Source of the DNA: Ceriagrion tenellum
Taxonomy: Eukaryota; Arthropoda; Insecta; Odonata; Coenagrionidae
Direction of reading: 5' to 3'
Length of the DNA: 64,000 nt
Assembly: GCA_963169105.1 (NCBI GenBank)
Contig: OY720644.1
Span: 315,001 to 379,000 of the forward strand
In this document: positions 9,300 to 19,359 of the stretch, piece after piece
Layout of the letters: every line of letters starts with the position of its first letter
Position numbering within the stretch: position 1 is the first letter of the stretch
Notes under the pieces: model-generated
What the model saw: the letters and a program-made list of their open reading frames with translations, nothing else
What the model was told of the DNA's origin: nothing
The model's database searches: none
Position numbers and translations under genes: made by a program

Positions 9300-12052
9300 A
9301 TAGAGGAATTTTCAGTAGTGGTAGTTAATTGTCGTAGTTTAAGAAGCAAGATACCTGAATTCCATCACCTTATAGAGAGTACTATTTCTGACATAATAAT
9401 AGGAACCGAAAGTTAGTTAACAAGCGATATTGCTGATAGTGAAATTTTTCCAGTAAATTATAGGGTATACAGGAGAGATTGAGAGAGTCGACCGGGAGGT
9501 GTAGAAGGGAAAAAGTATGGTGTTCCATTCAATGTGCTAATTCGAAAGTAATATATGTTAGTGCCTACTATAGACCACCCCATTTCCGATGTACACTCAG
9601 TATTAGAACTCGAGAAACAGATCAGGTCCATTAATTCCCATAGTAACGAACGATAGATAATTGTAGGTGGAGATTTCAATACACCATCGATAGATTGGAC
9701 AACATGCAGTCATAAGTCAGGGGGTAGGGACAAAGAAATCTGCGAGTCATTGCTTAACCTGTTAGCATCACACGCACTGCATCAAATAGTAAATTTGCCC
9801 AATAGGGGGGAGAATGTTCTCGATTTACTTGCCACAAACATCCCTGAAAAAGTTATTAAAGTTGAAAATGTCGATGGAATAAGAGACCACAAGGTAGTAT
9901 ACGTAAAATTTTCCCTCAATACTGAAAAAAATTTTAAATTAAAAAGAAAGATTTACCTTTTTAGTAAAGCAGATTTTAACGGATTTAGGCGTGACTTAAA
10001 GACATCTTTTGAAAAATTCTTGAACATTAGCAAAAATAGTGATACAGACAATACATGGAAAGAGTTCCTCCAAATTACACGGTCACTTGTCAACAGATAT
10101 ATACCTCATAGGTATAAGAGCGAGAATAGCGAACCAAGGTGGTACAACACGGAGGTTAGAAAATGTTTAAAACGCCAACGAGTTAGCCACGCGAAACTAA
10201 GAAAAATGAAGAAAAATGTAGCTAATAGCGACCTAAAAAATACTATCCAGCATTATAAAATTTGTAAAGCAGCCGCAAAAACAGACCTTAGAAAAGCATT
10301 TAGCGAATTCAACAGAAAAGTACTTGGAGAACAACTAGAGGGAAATCCGAAAGCATTTTGGACATATGTTAGGGAAGTACAGGGAAATAAAAAATCAACG
10401 GTCAATTCCTTGAAAAACGATAGAGGCGAAATAGTAACGTCCAGTTTAGATAAGGCAAATTTTTTAATTACTTTTTTCAGAGTGTTTTTAATCAATCTAT
10501 GCATAGTTTCCGCGAAACCATTCCAGACCGATTTCAACAAACCAATGCCCCCAATCGATATATCTTGTAACGGAATCGTATCCTCAGTAAGTAACATTAG
10601 CCCGAACAAGTCCTCAGGTCCTGATGAAATTCCAGCTCGTGTTTATAAAGAATTAGCTCTCGAAATGGCTCCGTTTCTTAAAGTAATATTTAACAAATCC
10701 CCCGAAGAACACGCGGTTCCCAAAGACTGGAAGATAGCAAACGTAATTTTATTTTTTTTAATTTATTTTTTATTTTGTATACATTTATAAAAGCGGAGAT
10801 AGGGAACAGCCATGTAATTATAGACCAATATCATTAACGTCACTATCATGAAAAATTATAGAGCATATAATAGTTACATCAATAATGGGACACTTCGACA
10901 GCCAGGATTTATTGACATAAAACCTGCATGAGTTCAGAAAGGACGGTGTTGCGAAACTCAATTAGGTCTTTTAGTTCACGGTATTTTAGTTTCTGGATAT
11001 GGTAACGTACAGGTAGATGCAGCTTTTCTTGACTTTAGAAAAGCTTTTGACAAGGTTCCCCACTGTAAGTTACTCGCGAAGTTAGCATCATACGGGATAG
11101 ACAGTAATATAGTAGGCTGGATAGGAGACTTCTTACATGAACGCGTCCAAAGGGTGGTATTAGATGGTGTCAGCTCGTGCGAAGTAAAAGTTACATCATG
11201 TGTTCCCCAGGGAAGCGTGATAGGCCCAATTTTATTTCTTCTCTACGTAAATGACTTAAATACAGCAGTAAAAAATAGCACGCTCCGTCTTTTTGCCGAT
11301 GATGCAGTAGTGTATAAGGAAATTCGAAATGAAGAAGACATCCAGTTTTAGCTAAGGATTTAGATGCGATTGATGATTGGTGTGATAGATGGCAACTAGA
11401 ATTAAATTTGAAGAAATGCGCGATTATGAATTTTTGGAAAAAGAATGCCTTTCCCCGGAATAATTATTGCATCAAAGTAAACAAAATATGTAACGTAGAT
11501 TCAATTAAATACTTAGGCGTCACCATCACTGAAGACATGTCATGGGGGAAACACATCAGGGAAATAACTAGCGTAGCAAACCGTAGATTAGGATTCGTAA
11601 AAAGGGTTCTAGGTAAATGCGATGAGAGAGTACGAGAAAGAAGCTATTTTACAGTTGTCAGGCCTCATTTAGAATATGCCGCTAGTATATGGGATCCGTA
11701 CGAGGAAGGTATGATAAAAGAATTAGAGCGCGTGCAAAGGAGATCTGCTAGGTTTGTTAAAGGCCGTTATGATAATTGTATAAGTGTTACGAGTTTAATA
11801 GAAGAACTAGGATGGGAATTACTATCAGAACGCAGGTTAAAATTTAGGTTAAACATTTTAATTACATTCGAAACAGAGTTGTTCACCGATGACGTTAGAT
11901 ATATATTGAGAACCCCTGCGTATTATGCTAGGTTTGATCATATTAACAAGATTAGAGAGATAGATTGTCGTACCGATAGATTTAAAATGTCACTTTTCCC
12001 TCGTACTATAAGAGAGAACAATAGGCAGCGTAGCAAAGGGATAGGTAGGTGA
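9300..12052 (+). pseudogene. L2-like ORF2: endonuclease and reverse transcriptase (broken)
   Basis: The endonuclease starts near 9308 with FSVVVVNCRSLRSKIPEFHH and has a stop at ~9416. It continues with VGGDFNTPSIDW at ~9663 and VDGIRDHK at ~9872 (normally SDH). From 9750 one frame of 346 codons covers the linker, with WYNTEVRKCLKRQR and PKAFWTYVREVQGNK, and reaches the RT start, PNKSSGPDEIPARVYKEL. RT blocks follow in other frames: FLDFRKAFDKVPH (~11028), VPQGSVIGPILFLLYVNDL (~11197) and LFADDAVVY (~11288). The C-terminal part at 11408-12052 has YLGVTITEDMSWGKHI and RPHLEYAASIWDPYE. The YADD-type box is FADD and is intact. Stops and frameshifts, including an A/T-rich interruption at ~10745-10790, make it non-functional. 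Confidence 0.9.
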
Positions 12053-12220
12053 AATATAGTTAGAGTAGTCTGTAGTCCATGATGCATGTAATAACAACCA
12101 ACAATCCCTTCCTTATTATGTAGATACTAACCATCTAGCTCCATGTGACCGTATTATCTAGCATATCTCCCTTAAACATCCTAGTTTCATGTCAATAGTG
12201 CATGTTTGGTGATCTTCACC

Positions 12221-12275
12221 CCCTGCCACACACTCTCGTGGTGGCTCGCAGGGTATCACGTAGATGCAGATGTAC
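12221..12275 (+). repeat. L2-like 3' terminal stem-loop and GATGTA tail
   Basis: CCCTGCCAC (12221-12229) pairs with GTGG (12241-12244) and GCAGGG (12248-12253), leaving a short CTC-type bulge. The element ends with the near-repeat GATGCAGATGTA. 3' hairpins are known in CR1/L2-group LINEs as the site that the reverse transcriptase recognises at the start of target-primed reverse transcription. The many copies here let the base pairing be tested. Confidence 0.75.
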
Positions 12276-12276
12276 A

Positions 12277-12573
12277 ATCGTAAACTGCCATGCTTTCTCA
12301 TGAGTGATCTCGCCCGACGCCAAGTCCTTTGGGCTAAAGTGCTGTGGTCCGAGGGCCAAGGACATTTTCTATATATAAGTTAACAGGACGTGTACTCTGA
12401 TGCAACGCCATTCCAAGTGTCTTGGGTTATCCCGGCTTTCGGGAACCTCTCGCTGAGATATGGAGTTTCTCCATGAGGAGAAACCTACCCAACAGGCGGA
12501 AGCACTCGCCGCTCTCGTGGCGGCAACTCATGGCGACCTGCGCGATAGTTGCGGACAACTGTGAGATATGGAC
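12277..12573. other. No recognised gene
   Basis: A plus-strand frame (12422-12658) runs into the next L2-like copy and has no family motif. No other structure was seen. Confidence 0.3.
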
Positions 12574-13272
12574 ACATCTACATCTACATCTACGTCATAC
12601 CCTGCAAGCCACCCAAAGGGTGTGTGGCAGGGGGTGCTTTCGCACCAGGCATGCATGAATGATATGGTAGAACACCGACATTACATTAAAACCCGCGTAC
12701 CACACATGCAAAGCGCCAATTACAAATCTAATACCCAAGAAACATTCAATCTCCAATCGTTCTAACATGCAAGGGATACAAAGACTACTACTACAGATTC
12801 AAAATATCATGCATAAATAAGAACACCAATATTTACATCATGCCTAAATAAGAGAGCAGAATATATAATGAGAAAGATTTACTGCCTGCCTATGTCAATA
12901 CTCGAACTATTCATGACGACGATCACAGCTGTTATGGTCCCGAATGGTACGCGGAAAAAATGACATTTTATACCTATCGGTTCTACAATCTAGCTCTCTA
13001 ATTTTATTGGCGCGATCTAATCTGCCGTAGTACGAAGGGGTTAATAGTATGTTTTTTACGTCGTCAGTAAAATGATTTTCCTGAAATTTATTTAGGAGGT
13101 TAAGCCTATAATTTAATCTACGCTGTGATAGCGATTCCCATCCTAATTCTTCTAACAGTCCAGACACACTAGCCAACTTATCGTAGCATCGTTTCACAAA
13201 CCTAGCTCCTCTTCGCTGGACGCGATCTAACTCTGATATCAACCCCGTTTCGTATGGATCCCATACACATGT
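12574..13272 (-). mobile_element. L2-like retrotransposon, 5'-truncated copy
   Basis: The 3' end lies at the left (12574), with three CATCTA units and the hairpin read on the minus strand. The coding part at 12907-13272 reads WDPYETGLISELDRVQRRG, then FVKRCYDKL, LEELGWESLS, CRTDRYKM and FFPRTIRDHN. This is the C-terminal tail after the RT. It is nearly identical to the 44.5-kb and 15.1-kb copies, so these three belong to one young subfamily. Truncation falls just after the LEYAASIWDPYE block. Confidence 0.85.
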
Positions 13273-13544
13273 GAACAACCAGGCAGTTATGTATTCCCTG
13301 ATTAAAGGGAAGGGTGTAATCTTTTATATTGACATTGTAAAACAATTGTACATTGATACAATAAAGGAAAAGTTACATGTTGTGACCTGGTGGTACGTTC
13401 CCTCCGATTTTAAACTTGGCCGACAGTCCTACCTCCCTATGCCAGCTCGGCCGCTGATTCGTCAGCTACCGGGTTGGCATATAGGTGGTATGACGCCTAG
13501 GGGAGCGTGCCACCAGATCTCTCGAAAACGAAACTGAATATACT
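13273..13544. other. Unrecognised stretch
   Basis: A plus-strand frame of 88 codons (13271-13537) begins inside the L2-like copy and has no recognised motif. No other signal was seen. Confidence 0.25.
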
Positions 13545-14040
13545 ATACTTCACTGAGGATCACTCGTGTGACGAATAGACAACAATTACCACAGGAAGGC
13601 AGAAAAAAACAAAGCAACAAAAAATAAAAATACTAACAGGAAGCTCCTTAATATTTCGGCGCGCCGCGCGCCTTGTTCGCAAGGAAGTAGAAAAATGAGA
13701 AGGAAGGGAGGACTGAGGTGGACGGAAGGGAAGGAGGGGAGGGACAGAGGGGAAGGGGAGGAGGGCTGGGAAGGAAAGAAAATTTAAAAGGAAGAGTTTG
13801 GTCGGAGTGGAGATGATGGAGGAGGTTAAACTTCATTTCAAAAATCTTTGCGACTGAGCTTCGAGTGCTTCCGCGCTTACCTGGGGGGCCTTCGTTAGTT
13901 GGGGGAGGGAAGGTCCAAATGGGAAGGGGTAAGCAGTGGGATGAGGAAGGTAGAGGTTGCCACATGCACTGCCGAGAGGCGGCGAGAAAGTGAAAGGTGC
14001 TCATTCTCTTCGCCGGGTAAGATGACCCGTTAGGGTCTTA
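13545..14040. repeat. Penelope-type terminal segment with GC-rich hairpin
   Basis: Bases 13545-13680 share the order GATCACT..GTGACGAAT, AGGAAGGCAGA, ATATTTCGG-hairpin-CCTTG with segments at 23347-23480, 17440-17550 and 57484-57600. The hairpin here is GGCGCG-CCG-CGCGCC (13658-13672), a perfect 6-bp stem. The rest to 14040 is purine-rich and includes AAAATCTTTGCGACTGAG. That motif recurs in inverted form at ~14617-14640, so the two outer parts may be inverted ends of one element. The minus-strand frame at 13648-14004 is low-complexity. Confidence 0.55.
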
Positions 14041-14829
14041 GTTCAAACAATACACTCACATGACTCGTACCACAACTGTTCGCCGAAGGATTCGCAGAGG
14101 AGGAAAAGGAAGGGTAGAAAAAGGGCTGGGCGAAGGCAAGGACATCTTTAAAAGCCCTCGAAAAACTTGCTTAACGTATGAAAGTTTGAAGACTCCTGAA
14201 ATTGGAAGAAGCTGATAGCATAACAAACCTTTACTTAAAGCAATAATTAATAAATATCCCAGCAATGAGAACGGGAATGGCAGGAACTGTCTTAAGTAAA
14301 AGGGAAAAATACATATGAAGCCAAATATCCATATTGAGATTTTATTTATCTAGAATAACAAAGATCTTCAAAGTTATTCCAATGGAGTGGCAAGGGGAGG
14401 ATCAAGTAGAATGAGGATTAATGATAGGAAGGCGGTGATGAAGGATAAATCCGCAACATGAAGGCAGCAAAAACACAGCACACAGGGACACGAAGTGGAT
14501 ACCACTAAGGCTTCAAACCAACTGAAATTATCGGAGGCTACGCTCCGCCCACTGACACCTCATTGGCCGCTCTCTAGTCACGTGTCGGAGAGCTTCCTCC
14601 CCCCCTTTTCCTCCGAGTCGCAAAGATATTTGAAATGAAGTCTAGTGAGATTTATTGAGTTCTGGCGGAGAGAAAGCTTGGAAAAAGTAAATACAGGAGG
14701 ACTCAAGATCTTTAAGTTGGAGGGGGGAGGAGGAAGGGGGAAGGGAGGCGAGAATACAAACCTTAAAAATATCATTGATAGTAGAGTTGATAGAGGGCTG
14801 GTAGATTGATAGAGAGCTGAAGTATCAAT
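14041..14829. other. Mostly unassigned; purine-rich inverted partner near 14.6 kb
   Basis: No gene was recognised. The part at 14560-14760 carries GAGTCGCAAAGATATTTGAA, the inverted partner of a motif at ~13835-13855, along with G-rich low-complexity sequence. Minus-strand frames here are proline/serine-rich and probably spurious. Confidence 0.3.
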
Positions 14830-15093
14830 TGCTGTACTCAAAAGATGGAAAAATAAAATAAAACATTGGGAAGAAATAAATGAAAGAATACTAAAAATGG
14901 AAATAGGAATATGGTCGTATACTTTGGTAATTGTGGCAGTATGTGCTCCAAATGATGATGTAAATACAACAAAAAAAGATGAATTTATGGAGGAATTGTC
15001 TAGTATACTCATGACTATCCCGGACAGAAAAGATGTGGTAATCCTAGGAGATATGAATGCTATGACAGGGAAAAAACAGGGAAATCAGGTAAT
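14830..15093 (+). pseudogene. RTE-like endonuclease, N-terminal part
   Basis: The frame reads VSIAVLKRWKNKIKHWEEI and IGIWSYTLVIVAV, then DEFMEELSSIL and VVILGDMNAMTGK. GDMNA is the G-D-x-N-A metal-binding motif of APE-type endonucleases in RTE/CR1/R1-group LINEs. The frame ends at the inserted L2-like copy. It resumes at 15654 in a way that restores the G-R-Y-G-V sequence expected after the GDMNA motif. Confidence 0.8.
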
Positions 15094-15648
15094 CTACATC
15101 TACGTCATACCCTGGAAGCCACCCAAAGGGTGTGTGGCATGGGGTGCTTCCACACCAGGCATGCATGAATGATATGGTAGAACACCGACATTACATTAAA
15201 ACCCGCGTACCACACATGCAAAGCGCCAATTAAAAATCTAATAACCAAGAAACATTCTATCGTCAATCGTTCCAACATGCAAGGGATACAAAGACTACAA
15301 CTACATGTTCAAAATATCATGCATAAATAAGAACATCAATATTTACATCATGCATAAATAAGAACGTAGGGAATATAAAGAGAAAGATTTACTGTCTGCC
15401 TATTGTCACAATTCGAACTATTCATGACGACGATCACAGCTGTTATGGCCCCGAATGGTACGCGGAAAAAATGACATTTTATACCTATCGGTTCTACAAC
15501 CTATCTCTCTAATTTTATTGGCGCGATCTAATCTGCCGTAGTGCGAGGGGGTTAATAGTATGTTTTTTACGTCGTCAGAGAAATGATTTTCCTGAAATAT
15601 AGTTAGGAGGTTAAGCCTATCAGGAGGGAGGGAGGTTAAGCCTATAAA
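15094..15648 (-). mobile_element. L2-like retrotransposon copy inserted in the RTE endonuclease
   Basis: It has its 3' end at the left (CTACATCTACGTCATACC on the plus strand) and is 5'-truncated at the right. It is nearly identical to 44.48-45.02 kb. GTAAT flanks it on both sides (15089-15093 and 15649-15653), which fits a 5-bp target-site duplication or microhomology. At its 5' end the 15-mer GGAGGTTAAGCCTAT is repeated (15606-15620 and 15631-15645) with 10 bases between. Confidence 0.85.
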
Positions 15649-15653
15649 GTAAT

Positions 15654-16375
15654 AGGAAGATATGGAGTAGAGACGGAGAATAATAATGGAGAACGTTTGA
15701 TAGAGTTATGTGAGGCAAATTCTCTCCGTATAATGAATGGATTTTTCCAACACTGGGACTATCATAAATACACCTGGATACAACCAACGAAAAAACTGAA
15801 ATCCATTATAGATTCCCTGATACAAAGACAAAATACCACCTTAAAAACAGAAGATGTAAGAGTTCAGAGAGGGGCAGAAATAGGAAGCGACCATTTCTTG
15901 CTTAGAGCTAAAATATATGTGAAATACAGAAAAACAGTACCAATAGGAAAAATCATGAAAACAATAAAGACAGAAAAGAAAAGACAATACAATATCGAAT
16001 CATTAAAGGAAGAATCTATAAAAGGTCTATTCAAGCAAAGACTGGCTAATACAATCGGACAAAACATAGATGGAAATACAGAAGGAAACTTCGAGAAGAC
16101 GTACAGGTTCTTGACGACAGCCATTCATGAAGCAGCTTTTGAATCACTTGGCGAAAAAGAAGCTAGGACCAGAAAGTCTGGATTATTGGTGGACAATGAC
16201 CTAGCAAAACTGGTGGAACAAAAGAAGGATTTATATAACAAATGGTTATCAACCAATGATCCTGAAGACCGTAAGGAATATGCAAGAAAAAGATACGAAG
16301 TAAAAAGGGAAATAAGCAAAGCAAAAAATGAAGCATGGGAAAACAAATGCCTAGAAATCGAAAGCATTAATTAGG
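15654..16375 (+). pseudogene. RTE-like endonuclease C-terminal part and linker
   Basis: It continues the endonuclease with RLIELCEANSLRIMNGFF, WIQPTKKLKSIIDSL and IGSDHFLLRAKI. The R-L-x-x-F/L-C box, the x-I-D site and the S-D-H catalytic motif are all in place. A lysine-rich linker follows, with LVEQKKDLYNKWL and YEVKREISKAKNEAWENKC, as is usual between endonuclease and RT in this group. The frame stays open to a stop at 16372. Confidence 0.85.
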
Positions 16376-17370
16376 TGGGACAAGGACAAAGATGGCCTGG
16401 AGAACCGTAGGCGAATTAAAAAATGAAAACAAAACAAAAATTAACATTGATATGATTTAAATGGATGAATGGGTAAAATATTACCAAAATGCGTTCTTAG
16501 AGGACAGAACAGAATTTATGAATATACAAACTGAAACAATTTTAGGAAACGTAGAAACACCAGATATGAAGATACAAGAAGTTAAAGAATCACTTTAAAA
16601 AAATGAAAAATGGCTAATCCCCAGGTCCGGGAGGTATTCCAGCAGAGTTGTTAAAAAATGCTCCTGAAATAGTATTAGAAATATTGACGACAATCTTCAA
16701 TAGGTGTTTAATTCACGGAGAGGACCCACCAAATGAGTGGAAGTTGGCTTACTTGACATAAATACATAAAAAAGGTTCAAAAAAGGAATGTAAAAATTAT
16801 AGGGGCATTAGTGTGACGGCCACTTGCGGAAGACTGCATGGACTAATTATTAAAGAGAGGCTAGAGCATGAAATAACTATCGGGGAAGAGCAAAGTAGAT
16901 TCACAGCAGGACGATCCTGTGTAGATAACATATTTACATTAAAACAACGAACAGAAAAAATAAGAATAAGAAACGGAGAAACGCATCTGGTATTCATAGA
17001 TTTAGAAAAGGCCTACGACACAGTACCTATCAAAAATCTTTACCGCATTCTAGATGAAAGTAATATAAACGGAAAATACATTATAGCAATAAAAAATCTT
17101 TATAAAAACCTAGAAACAAAAGTAAAAATAGGAAGTCAATTAAACCCAATAAAGGACTAAGACAAGGGTGTTGCCTATCACCCACTCTTTTTAAAATTTA
17201 TATTAACGAAGCTCTGAAGGATTGGAAGAACAAATGTGCAGAAATGGGAATAGAAATAGACGGAGACTCACTATATAAATTACTTTTTGCTGACGATCAA
17301 ACATTAATTGAAGGAGATAAGTACGATGCGGAATATATGATGAGAAAATTGATATAAACATACAATAAGG
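16376..17370 (+). pseudogene. RTE-like reverse transcriptase (decayed, truncated)
   Basis: Many stops and shifts break the N-terminal part (16376-16812). A 115-codon frame at 16813-17160 then reads EEQSRFTAGRSCVDNIFTL, HLVFIDLEKAYDTVP and KNLETKVKIG. These are RT blocks around the first catalytic Asp. After a shift follow RQGCCLSPTLFKIYINEAL and LLFADDQTLIEGD. FADD is the catalytic box. The copy stops at ~17370, where a Penelope-like element begins. Confidence 0.85.
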
Positions 17371-18335
17371 CTCTCCCCCTCCTCCCTCCCTCCCTTCCAT
17401 CCACCTCAGTCCTCCCTCCCTTCTCAGTCCTCTACGTTCTTGCGACCAAGGTGCTAGTGGTACCGAAATATCAAGAAACTCTCTGTGTTCTTTTTTTGTG
17501 TTCTCTGTGTTTATCGTCTGCCTTCCTGTGGCAAACTGTTTATATATAGGAGAGGGCGTCGATGAGCAGAATGCAAATGTGCTCTATATGTATTTGGGAG
17601 GAGGCGTGGGTGGGAAAAGAGGGAGAGAAACGCATGCTGGGAGGAGGGGTTGCAAGAAGATCTGTGGTCGGTTTTAAACTGAGATTGAGAGGTTCGGAAG
17701 TCAATCCAACATAGAATGCATCACAGATATTGCATAATAGAATGCACACCAGATTGAGTGTGGTGCATGTGGGAGGGGAAAAACAGGAGAGGGAGAAGGT
17801 GGAGAGTCTGGGAGGGATGGGTGTAGAAATGAGTAGGTCTTGCATCTGGTGCGACCGTATGGGCTGGCAGGAATGTTAGAGAAATTAGAGGATTTACATT
17901 TAGAAAGAGAGTAAAAGTAGTTTTGAGGATGCTAGAAAGATTGGGGGGGGGGGCGTCGGAAGGTGAGAGAGGGGAAATATTTTCGTGATAGTGACGCTGT
18001 CGGAGAAGATGGGGAAAAAGGCTCTTTTGAGGATACTTCTAACAGAATGGACTAATGAAAAGTATGTGGTACATAGGGAGATGTTGAAATTGTTAATACT
18101 AGGAGGCGAGTTGGGGTGATAGGAATGCTTTAACATTTTTTTCTCACGGAGTGATTCGGGGCAGCCTCGTCGGCGATGGGATAGGTGTAAGTTAGTGAGC
18201 TGTCTAGTTATTTTGGATTTGGAGTTAGGATGTGTCTAGTTATTTTGTGGGTAGTAGTTCCTAAAAATGGGAGTTTACACCATTTGTTATGCTTGTCTGG
18301 AGTTAATCTGCTAAGTGATGACACAGATGATAGGG
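17371..18335 (-). mobile_element. Penelope-like element P1: RT end and GIY-YIG remnant
   Basis: On the minus strand, decayed RT sequence comes first, with PFLGTTTHKITRHIL near 18270 and then PNSPPSINNFNIS. The connector to the nuclease reads RSILKRAFFPIFSDS (~18040). A frame at 17540-17845 then reads CNICDAFYVGLTSEPLNL. CxxC followed by a F-Y-V-G tract and R/L-x-L is the GIY-YIG endonuclease layout of Penelope-like elements. The catalytic Arg region is partly lost by frameshift. Beyond it lies the shared terminal segment with hairpin GGTGC-TAGTG-GTACC (17450-17464). Pyrimidine-rich sequence marks the left edge. Confidence 0.75.
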
Positions 18336-18424
18336 TTATACGTTTCAATTGCTTATCTAGTTGTTTCTGTACAAGCTGCTATAGCCGCGATGTTGTATTC
18401 TAGTATAGATATGTTGATGGTATT

Positions 18425-19310
18425 ATTTGTTTGACGACAGGTAGCCGTAGACAACTGGAACAGTTTTTAACCTTTTTAAACTCCCGACAGATCCATAAAA
18501 TATACCATGGAATTGCGCAATCGTAGAATAAATTAATTAGAGCTATCAACTTCTATCGATATAAATCAACACTCACTTGCAATTTACCGTAAGGACACAT
18601 ATTCGAACGAATCCCAAGTAATTCTTTCCACCACCAAACTCACAAATTTACACCGGGTGACATGCTAAGAATAGGTTACTATAATCCATTAACCGTAAAA
18701 AAAAACCTTTTTTTACCCAAAGATCAAGATTGATATTCTGGACAAATGTTGTGTGTATTAACTATAGTGTGATGATTGTAAAGGTGTTTATGTTGGAAAA
18801 ACTGATAGCCGATTCACCACCAGAGCAAAAGAACATAAGAACTATTTATTTAATAATGACCCAAAATCAGTCTTTGCTGGCATCTTATTGAAACTGGACA
18901 CGGTGGTAATTTTTCACCCAAGATTTTACATGCAAATGTCAAAGATTACAAACTGGATTTTTTAGAGAATTTGGAAATTGTAAAGAGATAAGGTGCTCCT
19001 GATGTATTGCTTTGAAATGACCCATCTAAATTTAAATGTTCTCCGTTCACCTCCGTGTTACACCATCACCTTCCGCAGTCCTTTCCTTCACCTTGACGGA
19101 AGTTGACTCGTAATGCCCTCACTTCTCCTCACTCCCTCCCTCCCTTCCCCTATCCCCCCCAAACTGCCTAACCTCCCATTCTAAAATTTTGGTAAATATG
19201 TGGCGCACAATCCCAGAAAACTTGGACACTGTACCCTTGAGAATGACGCGCTAGCGTCGAAAACGGTTGGGTAAAATAAATCCAAGGGAATATTACAAGG
19301 TGCATTATTT
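18425..19310 (+). mobile_element. Penelope-like element P2: RT end, GIY-YIG and 3' end
   Basis: A decayed RT end includes LSTSIDINQHSLAIYRKDTYS at ~18530-18600, the S-x-Y-R-K-x-T-x-x motif of Penelope RTs. The GIY-YIG domain begins at ~18750. CDDCKGVYVGKT and SRFTTRAKEHKNYL (18768-18845) show the CxxC, the Y-V-G and the catalytic R-x-K-E-H. After a one-base shift near 18878 comes HLIETGHGGNFSPKILHA, the conserved H-x-x-E-T-G-H block. The 3' part holds the hairpin GACGC-GCTA-GCGTC followed by GAAAA (19245-19262) and an A-rich end near 19280-19310. Confidence 0.8.
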
Positions 19311-19359
19311 CTCCCATTATGTTACTCCACAAAGTAGAGCTTTCAACAGTTGAAGTAAT

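Larger units (their letters stand above)
8110..12276 (+). mobile_element. L2-like non-LTR retrotransposon, near full length
   Basis: In order it holds a SGNH-type ORF1, an apurinic-type endonuclease, a reverse transcriptase and the family 3' end (hairpin at 12221-12253, then GATGCAGATGTA ending near 12275). The 5' boundary is uncertain, because a Penelope-like fragment abuts at about 8100. ORF2 is broken by several stops and frameshifts, so the copy is dead. It is closely similar to the inverted fragment at 36.3-37.8 kb. CR1/L2-group elements are known to carry an esterase domain in ORF1, which fits. The clade label L2-like is an inference. Confidence 0.85.
14830..17370 (+). mobile_element. 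RTE-like non-LTR retrotransposon, interrupted and truncated
   Basis: An endonuclease and reverse transcriptase of RTE-like type run left to right. They are split by an L2-like insertion at 15094-15648 and cut at the right by a Penelope-like element near 17371. No 5' UTR or 3' end of this copy is visible, so both ends are truncated or overwritten. Confidence 0.85.

Noticed and set aside
13648..14004. 118-codon proline/serine-rich minus-strand frame
   Set aside because: It spans purine/pyrimidine-biased sequence in a Penelope-type repeat and shows low complexity only.
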